Notes under the pieces: generated by a model | Databases searched by the model: none | The model's input: the letters and a program-made list of their open reading frames with translations, nothing else | What the model was told of the DNA's origin: nothing | Position numbers and translations under genes: made by a program | Origin: Ignavibacteriota bacterium | GTDB taxonomy: Bacteria > Bacteroidota > Ignavibacteria > UBA10030 > SZUA-254 | Reading direction: 5' to 3' | NCBI GenBank assembly: GCA_016191715.1 | Contig: JACPVN010000223.1 | Coordinates: forward strand, 1 to 12,762 | Length of the DNA: 12,762 nucleotides | Shown here: piece by piece, positions 5,430-12,126 of the stretch | How the letters are laid out: each line of letters opens with the position of its first letter | Position numbering within the stretch: position 1 is the stretch's first letter

Positions 5430-8030
5430 TTACATCATTCCCGTCGGGTCAACATCAACAGAAATAATGACTGATTTACTTTTGCCCTGCGATGTGTTCC
5501 GGTATTCGTGGAGTGTGCTTGTAACTGCGTGGTGAACATCGTGACCGTTTGGGTCGGTGGATTTGTGCGCTTTCAAAATCAAATGCCAACGGAAATAGGA
5601 TTTTAGTTTCGGCAGAGCGGCAGGCGATGGACCAAGCACGGCAAACTTGTGACTGTACTTTTTCAGAATTGCACGGAATGCATCGGCAATATTCATCACC
5701 AATTCTTCGTGCTTCCCCTTGAATTCAATCAGCATCAACCGGGAGTACGGCGGATAGGAAAGTTCCTCGCGCGATTTCAGTTCTTCATCATAAAACGACC
5801 GAAAATCATGAAGCAACACATGGCGCAAACACTCATGTTCCGGATGCGAAGTTTGAATGACTACTTCGCCCGCAAGCACGCCTCTGCCGGAGCGACCTGC
5901 AACTTGCGTGAGCAATTGAAATGTCCGCTCGGCAGAACGGAAATCGGGAAGTAACATTTGTGTATCTGCGGAAATTACGCCGACGAGTGTAACGCGGGAA
6001 AAATCCAACCCTTTGGCGACCATTTGTGTTCCAAGCAAGATGTCCGCTTCGCCTTCGCCGAATTTTCTCAGCATCTCTTCGTGCGAACCTATGCGCGTGG
6101 TCGTGTCCAAATCCATTCGAATGAGTTTCGCTTTGGCAAACAACGATTTCAATTCCTGCTCGACCCGCTGAGTGCCAAAACCGCGGTACGAAATCTCCGT
6201 ACTGTCGCATTGCGGACAAACATCGGGCGGTTGCTCGACCGAGCCGCAGTAATGACAGCGTAAATGTTTTTTGGTGATATGATATGTGAGCGAGATGTTA
6301 CAGTTCTTGCAAATCAGAACAAACCCACAATCAGGACATTCGATGTACGGCGCGAAGCCGCGACGATTTTGCAGCAGAATGATTCCCTCTTTCTTCGCCA
6401 AACGGTTTTCAATTTTTTCTTTCAGAATATCAGAAATCGAATTGCTCTCGAACTTTTTGTTTTCTTCTTTCGCTTTGACTGCATCGGCTTGATACGCGGC
6501 TTTGCGCTGTTCACGGAACTCGGACAGTTTTCTTTTCCGTTCGATAAGCATGTCAACAATTTCAATCGGTGGAAGTTTTGCATCATCAACTCGTTCGGGA
6601 AGTTCGAGCAGGGTGTATCTTCCGTTCACTGCGTTGTTGTACGATTCAAACGAAGGCGTTGCAGAGCCAAGCACAACCACCGCGTTGCTGTGCAGTGCGC
6701 GCATGATTGCGACATCCCGCCCGTGATATCGAGGCGTCTTATCATATTGTTTGAATGATGGTTCATGCTCTTCGTCCACAACAATCAACCCGATATTTTT
6801 TAACGGAGCGAACAATGCCGAGCGTGGTCCGATAACGATGGAATATTTTCCTTCACGCGTCAGCCGCCATGCATCGTAACGTTCTCCGTGCGACATTCTG
6901 CTGTGCATCGTTGCCACCCTATCCCCAAAATGAAACCGGAATCGTTGAACAATTTGCGGTGTTAATGCGATTTCCGGTACAAGCACGATTGCCGTTTTTC
7001 CACGACTCAACACATCGCGTATCGCTTCGATATAGACCTGTGTTTTGCCGCTTCCTGTTACTCCGTGCAAGAGAAACGTGTGAAATGCATTCTTTTCAAC
7101 TTCCGTACGGATAGTATCAAGCGCTTGTTGTTGCCGCTGATTCAACACAACATTCTGCGCGCCGAGTGCGGCTTCGTACGATTCAAACTCGTGCTTCCGT
7201 TCGACTTCATGCTTAGCAAGCGTGAGAAGGTTTTTCTTTTTCAGCGTAGCAAGTGTTGATGAAGAAACCCGTGTGAGTTTCAAAAACTGATTGAGCGACG
7301 GTTGCTCGTCCTTTTTCCAATCAAGCAAAGCACGAACGACGGCAACCTGTTTTGCTAATTTCTTTTCTGTCTTGTTTGATTCAACTTCACCGAGCCATGC
7401 CTGCCACCTCGATTTGTCTTCTTCCGTTCTTTGAATGAATTGTTCTAACTTCGGTTTCATCTTTATCGCGTGTGTTTCTTCTTCGATGGTGATGAACCCT
7501 TTTCGGGAAAGTTCATTCAACTGCGGCGAGATACTTTTCAACTCCAACTTCTTTTCAATCTGCTGAACCGTTTGTGGAGATTCTCTTGTCAATTCTCTGA
7601 TGATTGCCGCCTGTTTCGGCGCGGCAAATAACTCCGATAAAATAACTTGAAGATTACCCTGTAAGAGTTTGATAATTCTTTTCCCAACCTTCAGCGCGCC
7701 CGGAACAAGAACGGTTTTCAACACTTCACCCAACGGGGCGAAATAATACTCGGCAATCCAACGCGTCAACATCAGCATTTCATCCGAGAGAATTGGTTCG
7801 GCATCAAGCACATCGGTAACCGTTTTTAAATTTGGAACCGGCGGTTGAGCGAGTGTTTCGACAACAAGACCGGTAAGTTTTCGTCGTCCGAACGGAACGG
7901 TGACGCGCATTCCCCTTCGCAACGAGGGTTGCAACTCAGGTGGCACGTAATACGCGAACAGTTTATCCACCGCCACGGGGATTGCTACGTTCACATACGC
8001 AGGATATGTTCCGGCTATTTCAATTGACAT
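5430..8030 (-). CDS. priA: PriA, primosomal replication-restart helicase
   Basis: A 3'-to-5' DNA helicase that recognises stalled or repaired forks and helps reload the replicative helicase. The 866 aa contain, in order: an N-terminal 3'-DNA-binding domain (about 10-110), a helical/winged-helix region (about 140-280), Walker A GVTGSGKT (323-330), DEEH (419-422), motif III GSATPS (455-460), four zinc-binding Cys pairs (565/568, 574/577, 592/595, 605/608), motif V LGTQMVAKGLDF (666-677) and motif VI QVAGRSGRG (709-717), then the C-terminal domain ending VDVDP. All eight cysteines and the helicase motifs are intact. It is longer than E. coli PriA (732 aa), mainly in the region before Walker A and in a charged insert at about 495-535 between the helicase lobes. 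The ATG at 8030 has no good Shine-Dalgarno; a 7-bp palindrome lies just upstream. Confidence 0.97.
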   Translation of the reverse strand: MSIEIAGTYPAYVNVAIPVAVDKLFAYYVPPELQPSLRRGMRVTVPFGRRKLTGLVVETLAQPPVPNLKTVTDVLDAEPILSDEMLMLTRWIAEYYFAPLGEVLKTVLVPGALKVGKRIIKLLQGNLQVILSELFAAPKQAAIIRELTRESPQTVQQIEKKLELKSISPQLNELSRKGFITIEEETHAIKMKPKLEQFIQRTEEDKSRWQAWLGEVESNKTEKKLAKQVAVVRALLDWKKDEQPSLNQFLKLTRVSSSTLATLKKKNLLTLAKHEVERKHEFESYEAALGAQNVVLNQRQQQALDTIRTEVEKNAFHTFLLHGVTGSGKTQVYIEAIRDVLSRGKTAIVLVPEIALTPQIVQRFRFHFGDRVATMHSRMSHGERYDAWRLTREGKYSIVIGPRSALFAPLKNIGLIVVDEEHEPSFKQYDKTPRYHGRDVAIMRALHSNAVVVLGSATPSFESYNNAVNGRYTLLELPERVDDAKLPPIEIVDMLIERKRKLSEFREQRKAAYQADAVKAKEENKKFESNSISDILKEKIENRLAKKEGIILLQNRRGFAPYIECPDCGFVLICKNCNISLTYHITKKHLRCHYCGSVEQPPDVCPQCDSTEISYRGFGTQRVEQELKSLFAKAKLIRMDLDTTTRIGSHEEMLRKFGEGEADILLGTQMVAKGLDFSRVTLVGVISADTQMLLPDFRSAERTFQLLTQVAGRSGRGVLAGEVVIQTSHPEHECLRHVLLHDFRSFYDEELKSREELSYPPYSRLMLIEFKGKHEELVMNIADAFRAILKKYSHKFAVLGPSPAALPKLKSYFRWHLILKAHKSTDPNGHDVHHAVTSTLHEYRNTSQGKSKSVIISVDVDPTGMM

Positions 8031-8034
8031 AGTG

Positions 8035-8054
8035 TTTCATTCGACACAATGAAA
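8035..8054. promoter_or_regulatory. palindrome in the priA leader
   Basis: TTTCATT (8035-8041), spacer CGACAC, AATGAAA (8048-8054): a perfect 7-bp inverted repeat beginning 4 nt before the priA start codon. It could be an operator half-site pair or a leader hairpin. No regulator is identifiable, and the stem is AT-rich. Confidence 0.25.
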
Positions 8055-8121
8055 ATGTCGGGAAAAAAGGAGGGAGAAACAAAAATGTGTAAAACGAAAT
8101 GTATTTTGTCCACGCGCTATT

Positions 8122-8142
8122 GGTCGAGATGTCTCGACCTAC
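8122..8142 (-). repeat. REP-like hairpin E6, supplies the DUF1697 stop codon
   Basis: GGTCGAGA (8122-8129), TG, TCTCGACC (8132-8139): a perfect 8-bp stem ending in CCTAC (8138-8142). On the minus strand it reads GTAGG followed by the hairpin, so the TAG inside the foot (8141-8139) is the stop codon of the DUF1697 gene. Its position just after that gene also fits a terminator-like role, although no T-run follows. Confidence 0.65.
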
Positions 8143-8693
8143 AATTGAATATCCTCTTGAGCAATTCTTAACAATTCATTCGTCGTTTTCCAGTTTCGTG
8201 TTGTTGCGGTGACCTGTAATTTATTCTCAAAGAAATTATTATTCAACTTGGAATTGCCGTAACTGATTGGACAGTAAAGATAAACTTCTTTCCCTTTGAT
8301 GGCGAATCTGTCCGGTGCAAAATTATATTCTCCTGTCTTTTCTAACTTGTCTTTGGTGGGAGTAACTGACAAATACGTAATGTAAAGTCTCTCGGTGTCA
8401 ATGTTCTTTTCTTTTAAAAACGGATTATTCTTGATTACCGCCTGCATTTCTTTCATCGTTCTGATGATGACAGGAACTTCAAACCCAAATTTCTTAAAAA
8501 TCTTTTCTTCTATTTTTTTCGAGAGGATGTTTGCATCGGACACTTCGCTTGAAAATACAACATTACCACTCTGTATGTATGTTGTAACGTTTTGAAACTG
8601 TATTTCCTCATAGAGCGCTTTGAGTTCATTCATCGGAACACGTTTTTGTCCGCTTACATTAATTCCGCGAAGCATTGCTATAAATACTCTCAT
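8139..8693 (-). CDS. DUF1697 domain protein
   Basis: A 184-aa cytoplasmic protein of the DUF1697 family, whose function is unknown. The family start is clear: 'FIAMLRGINVSGQKRVPM' (residues 4-21), then 'YIQSGNVVF' (39-47), and a C-terminal 'NNNFFENKLQVTATTRNWKTT' type region, which is the conserved N-x-x-x-E-x-x-L-x-x-x-A/T-T-x-R-N-W-x-T block (about 151-170). Length is normal for the family (about 170-185 aa). The ATG at 8693 has no strong Shine-Dalgarno. The gene is visibly more AT-rich than priA or the polymerase. It stands alone between priA and the polymerase operon, and its stop codon comes from REP-like element E6. Confidence 0.92.
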   Translation of the reverse strand: MRVFIAMLRGINVSGQKRVPMNELKALYEEIQFQNVTTYIQSGNVVFSSEVSDANILSKKIEEKIFKKFGFEVPVIIRTMKEMQAVIKNNPFLKEKNIDTERLYITYLSVTPTKDKLEKTGEYNFAPDRFAIKGKEVYLYCPISYGNSKLNNNFFENKLQVTATTRNWKTTNELLRIAQEDIQL

Positions 8694-8882
8694 TGTATCA
8701 AACCGTTGCTAAATATGTATAGGCAAAATAAAGTTGATTGTTTCATAAATTTTCTGTTCTCAATGTACTCAACAGCAATTTTATAATCAAGCATAACTCT
8801 ATACTTGTTCATAAGACACCCGGGCAAACTTATCCTCATTAAACCAAAACATGAAATCAGAATGATGAAATATCACATCTCT
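8694..8882. other. AT-rich spacer between the polymerase and DUF1697 genes
   Basis: A 189-bp gap. It should hold the DUF1697 promoter, but no box pair stands out. A 49-codon minus-strand frame (8839-8690) overlaps the DUF1697 start as ATGA; its composition gives no support for a real gene, and I leave it out. Confidence 0.5.
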
Positions 8883-11174
8883 TTATATGAAACTAGTCGT
8901 TTCATTCAAACTCTTTTTACTTCTTTTCTTCACTTCTTTAATCATAAATTTTTCCTGAAGAACTTCTACAGAATATCCAAACGGTTCCATCAGTGTGGAT
9001 GCGGCATCAAGAACTAATTCAATATATTTTTCCGGGTCGTATCCGTCCTCGAAGGCGTAGAGTGCGAGCGGTTTTGCTTTCTCCGGCTTTTTCTTCCCCG
9101 TGTGGTCGAGAATGATGTAATCTATCGCCTCGCCAGCAGAGAGATGAACGCCCGCTTCCTCAAGCAGTTTCGTTACAACTGCGCTGATGCTGTTATTTAC
9201 ATACTCATCCGCTTCTCTACGAATGTGTCTCCGGAGAACTAGTTCCATCGGATTGGCTTTGCCACTACGAAGCACTCCGACATATTCTTCAACTATACTA
9301 AAAAGCGAAGGAAGCATTGCCTGAATTTCTGCTACCGAGTTTGCCAATGACATACTCTCAAGCATCCGGTGTTGCATTGCTTTGATAAATTTGCACGTAT
9401 CTCTTCGTCGTGATTCGATGCCGCGTAATTTTATTTCATCATTTCTGTATGTTCCGACATATCTGTTTGCCGTTGCAATCTTTTCATCTATTTTTGAGGA
9501 TGGAAAGAGAATCCATTTGTACATTCCCTCCAACGAAATATCAATGCCGACACGCGTTGCAATTTCAGTGCACAACTGTTCGTAATCCTGTTCGGTTGCA
9601 CCCGACTTCTTCAGCCACATACAATCTATGATGCCATGAAGAAGTTCGTAGCCGCGCTCTTCAGCAATTTCTTTTGCTGTCAGAATCGCATCCCGCGAAA
9701 ACGCGTTGACGGATTCGTGCGCTTCGATCCTGCCGAAACGTGCATTCTTGTACCCCAAATATCCGAAACAACAGACGAGCATCCACTTCAACGCGCTCTG
9801 TCTGCTGTCGTACAATGCAAAGAGCCGTTCATCTTTATTCTTAAATTCTTTTTTCTTCTGCTTGTAGTACGAGCGTCTCGCGACAACAGAACGGAGTGTT
9901 GCCGGTACAATTCCTTCTCTCTTTTCACAGATTCTGTAATCCAATTCAGGAACGATGTTGACTGTCCGTGAATCGGCACAGCACCGGCAGTTCACGGTCT
10001 CGGGAGAGATATTATTATTCACCATGATGGAGGGATACATTGAAACAAAATCAAGTTCGGCAATATCTTCGTGGAAGCCGGGCGGCGGTTGAAATATCAA
10101 TCCGCCGCGATCGGCAAGCAAGAGCGTCGCCGCGGATTTGAAATCTTCCGGCTCGCGTTTCTTTGATGGAATAAGATACTTGTTCTTGTATGCCCACGAA
10201 AGTTGAAGCGAAGATAATCCCGTTCCGATACTTGCACGCGCCTGATGCTGTGGACACAGTTGTGTAATGCGCGTAAGTTCAAATAATCCGTCAAGATGAG
10301 ATTCTGCCAGAGTGAACGAGTTGTCGGCATCAAGATGCCAGCGACCGCGCAACTCGAACGCTCCATCCTTGTGAACAACTTTCCCGTACTGAAAATAACT
10401 TGATTCTTTTGATACCTGATACGACGCCTGAAGATCGCGATTCAGCAACAAGGGAACGCGACATTCTTTTGCTTGTGATGCAATCATCGGCATCAGGGTT
10501 GCATCACCGTAGTCAGTGAGAATGATATCCGGGTCGTATCTCAAAAGATGCTTATTCAACGACATGAGAACTTCCATCGGAGTTTCCTGTTCGAGTACAT
10601 ACGAATGACCCTCGTACGAAATTTCAAATTGGACGAAGCGTTGATATTTCGGAGGAAGAAATGCGTTCGCATTACGGAGTCGCATGATAGAAAGCGGAGG
10701 CACGGTGTACTCAAACGCTTCACGTGAATCGTGTAATATCCAATCTACAAGTTCGTTCTGCTCGTTGATAAAAAAGTCGCCGAACGCAAGCGGGAAGAGT
10801 TCGGTTTCATAAAGAAAGAGTTGAGAAGGAATCATGTCGGAGTTAAAGAACGCAAAATGCGGAAAGAACTTCTCGAAAAACCAGACCGCCTCACGAAAAC
10901 GTACGGCATCGTGGACATGAATCTGTAAAACATCAAGAAGTTCGTTTGAGAATAATTCGCGCCGGGTTTCATTCGTGAATGTGACGTTTACCGGACAGCG
11001 TTTCGCCAGCGTACTTGCCTGTTGTCTGTCAGACTCAGAAGGTGAAAGGAAAAATGATGGCTCAAACTTTTTTACGCATCGGACTTTTTCTCCGTTTTGG
11101 TCTATCAGCCAAAGAACAACACCGTTCGAGTACGGGTAAACATCAAACAGCCAGCCCGCGATTGTTCTCTTCAT
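8883..11174 (-). CDS. B-family DNA polymerase, PolB2-like, with altered catalytic and lost proofreading motifs
   Basis: A 763-aa family B polymerase. Palm and finger motifs in order: motif A ELDFVSMYPSIM (373-384, metal ligand Asp375); motif B K463-W-M-L-V-C-C-F-G471 followed by YLGYKNARFG, where K-x3-N-S-x-Y-G is usual; motif C HGIIDC (513-518), where YGDTDS is usual, keeping only the second Asp (517); then NRYVG (570-574) and KLRGIE-RRRD (582-591), matching the KKRY and K-x-RG-E-RRD region. The exonuclease domain is present in length but degenerate: Exo I reads VQFEIS (181-186) rather than FDIE, Exo II is TDYGDAT (220-226) without N-x3-F-D, and no Y-x3-D is clear. This suggests no proofreading. 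The pattern fits the PolB2/Dpo2 lineage. The ATG at 11174 overlaps the preceding small gene by 32 nt. It is unlikely to be the main replicase; a damage-tolerance role is inferred. Confidence 0.9.
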   Translation of the reverse strand: MKRTIAGWLFDVYPYSNGVVLWLIDQNGEKVRCVKKFEPSFFLSPSESDRQQASTLAKRCPVNVTFTNETRRELFSNELLDVLQIHVHDAVRFREAVWFFEKFFPHFAFFNSDMIPSQLFLYETELFPLAFGDFFINEQNELVDWILHDSREAFEYTVPPLSIMRLRNANAFLPPKYQRFVQFEISYEGHSYVLEQETPMEVLMSLNKHLLRYDPDIILTDYGDATLMPMIASQAKECRVPLLLNRDLQASYQVSKESSYFQYGKVVHKDGAFELRGRWHLDADNSFTLAESHLDGLFELTRITQLCPQHQARASIGTGLSSLQLSWAYKNKYLIPSKKREPEDFKSAATLLLADRGGLIFQPPPGFHEDIAELDFVSMYPSIMVNNNISPETVNCRCCADSRTVNIVPELDYRICEKREGIVPATLRSVVARRSYYKQKKKEFKNKDERLFALYDSRQSALKWMLVCCFGYLGYKNARFGRIEAHESVNAFSRDAILTAKEIAEERGYELLHGIIDCMWLKKSGATEQDYEQLCTEIATRVGIDISLEGMYKWILFPSSKIDEKIATANRYVGTYRNDEIKLRGIESRRRDTCKFIKAMQHRMLESMSLANSVAEIQAMLPSLFSIVEEYVGVLRSGKANPMELVLRRHIRREADEYVNNSISAVVTKLLEEAGVHLSAGEAIDYIILDHTGKKKPEKAKPLALYAFEDGYDPEKYIELVLDAASTLMEPFGYSVEVLQEKFMIKEVKKRSKKSLNETTSFI
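8887..8905. terminator. weak hairpin at the 3' end of the polymerase gene
   Basis: ATGAAAC (8887-8893), loop TAGTC, GTTTCAT (8899-8905): a perfect 7-bp inverted repeat covering the last codons just before the TAA stop (8885-8883, minus strand). It could help end the polymerase transcript, but the stem is AT-rich and no T-run follows on the minus strand. Confidence 0.2.
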
Positions 11175-11436
11175 GGGTCAATTTTTCTTGCAATTGCAGA
11201 ACGTGCTGTTCGAGAAACTTGATCTGTTTGTGCTGTTCAAGCGCTATGGAAACAATGATACTCTCGAACGGTATGGTCCGCATCGCGTAAAAATTTTCCG
11301 CCAAATGTTTTTTGGCAGCGCGGAACATGTCGTCAAATACCCGTTGGTCCTGTTTCCGTAAACCTCGCCGGTATTTAGACCATGAGGAAATTTCACTATC
11401 AATAATGTTGGTAAATGTCGGGACGGTTCTGCCCAT
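11143..11436 (-). CDS. 97-aa helical protein between the RecA-like and polymerase genes
   Basis: Family not named by me. The sequence is almost all helix-forming: 'RGLRKQDQRVFDDMFRAAKKH' type basic/acidic helices (about 24-44), a central 'IPFESIIVSIALEQHKQI' (55-72) and a C-terminal heptad-like stretch 'KFLEQHVLQLQEKL' (73-86) that could form a coiled coil. No membrane segment, no Cys, no enzyme motif. The gene is real on context: ATG at 11436 with a good AAAGGAG 9 nt upstream, located within the coding sequence of the RecA-like gene (38-nt overlap), and its own end overlaps the polymerase start by 32 nt. A small adaptor or regulator linking the two proteins is a reasonable inference. Confidence 0.8.
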   Translation of the reverse strand: MGRTVPTFTNIIDSEISSWSKYRRGLRKQDQRVFDDMFRAAKKHLAENFYAMRTIPFESIIVSIALEQHKQIKFLEQHVLQLQEKLTHEENNRGLAV

Positions 11437-12124
11437 TCGTTACAACTCCTTTTGTTTGATGTTGTTCAAGAAAAAGTTTTGGCTGTTGATCTTCGTTCAT
11501 CACAGCATGATAGACATTGTCCACGTTCTGTTTCAACTGTGCAAACAATTGATTCCGCTCTTTGGGAAGTATTTTCCAATCGTTACAAGCAAGAAGAAGT
11601 GAATGTCCGCTTCGGTTCATTTCCTGAAACTGCACAAGCAGGCGATTCAACATTTGCTGAACTTCACGCAACGGCGCCTGTTCATCATAAAATGTATCGA
11701 GCAAACCGAAAATCATTCCGAATGTAGCATCGTGGCTCTTGAAGAACGCCGGCAAACGGTTGGCAATTACCGCCTCCATCTGATAACAGGTAAACCCGCG
11801 CGAGACAAAAATGCGCTGAAGAAATTCGTCGGGAACGCCCCCGCGTTCCCGTGCGAACCGTGTTATAAAATGCACATCAAAGCGATTACATCCATCAACT
11901 ACGGCAACGGTTACATTTTTACTCAACAAGAGCGAAGCGAAGTAAAGTGATAGTTTGAAAATAGCCGACTCTCCATATAACAAAAATGTTTTTCCTGCCG
12001 GAGCTGTGAATGATTGATAAAAATGTTCCGGAGTAATCGGCAATACCTTTGAACCGCGTCCATACGTGTTCAGCGCGAACGGGTTTGTCCTACCATTGTC
12101 CGATGTTTTTATTTCGCGTTGCAT
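11399..12124 (-). CDS. RecA/RadA-fold protein with a degenerate P-loop
   Basis: A 241-aa protein with the RecA-type core order. A strand leads into GESAIFKL (51-58) where GxxxxGK[ST] is expected: Lys57 stays, but the Gly before it is Phe and the following Ser/Thr is Leu. Then come a strand with 'VAVVDGCNRFD' (73-83), 'FVSRGFTCYQ' (106-115), a Walker-B-like MIFGLLD (137-143, Asp143) and a 'LLLACND' strand (176-182) in the place of the RecA/RadA switch motif. The overall look is that of RadB, ImuA or other shortened RecA paralogues, which act as mediators rather than strand-exchange enzymes. ATP binding is doubtful. The ATG at 12124 starts 2 nt after the DUF72 stop, and the gene overlaps the 97-aa gene. 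QPKLF (214-218) resembles a beta-clamp motif but lies in a likely core strand. Confidence 0.8.
   Translation of the reverse strand: MQREIKTSDNGRTNPFALNTYGRGSKVLPITPEHFYQSFTAPAGKTFLLYGESAIFKLSLYFASLLLSKNVTVAVVDGCNRFDVHFITRFARERGGVPDEFLQRIFVSRGFTCYQMEAVIANRLPAFFKSHDATFGMIFGLLDTFYDEQAPLREVQQMLNRLLVQFQEMNRSGHSLLLACNDWKILPKERNQLFAQLKQNVDNVYHAVMNEDQQPKLFLEQHQTKGVVTNGQNRPDIYQHY
11446..11452 (-). promoter_or_regulatory. ribosome binding site inside the RecA-like gene
   Basis: AAAGGAG on the minus strand, 9 nt before the ATG of the 97-aa gene and within the last codons of the RecA-like gene. It is the clearest Shine-Dalgarno in the operon and supports independent, efficient initiation of the small protein. 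Confidence 0.65.
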
Positions 12125-12126
12125 GA

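Noticed and set aside
6264..6758. 164-codon plus-strand frame opposite priA
   Set aside because: It lies opposite the PriA zinc-binding and helicase motifs and its Phe/Arg-rich translation looks like an antisense shadow.
8690..8839. 49-aa minus-strand frame overlapping the DUF1697 start as ATGA
   Set aside because: AT-rich, no family resemblance, no clear ribosome binding site; only the overlap is suggestive.
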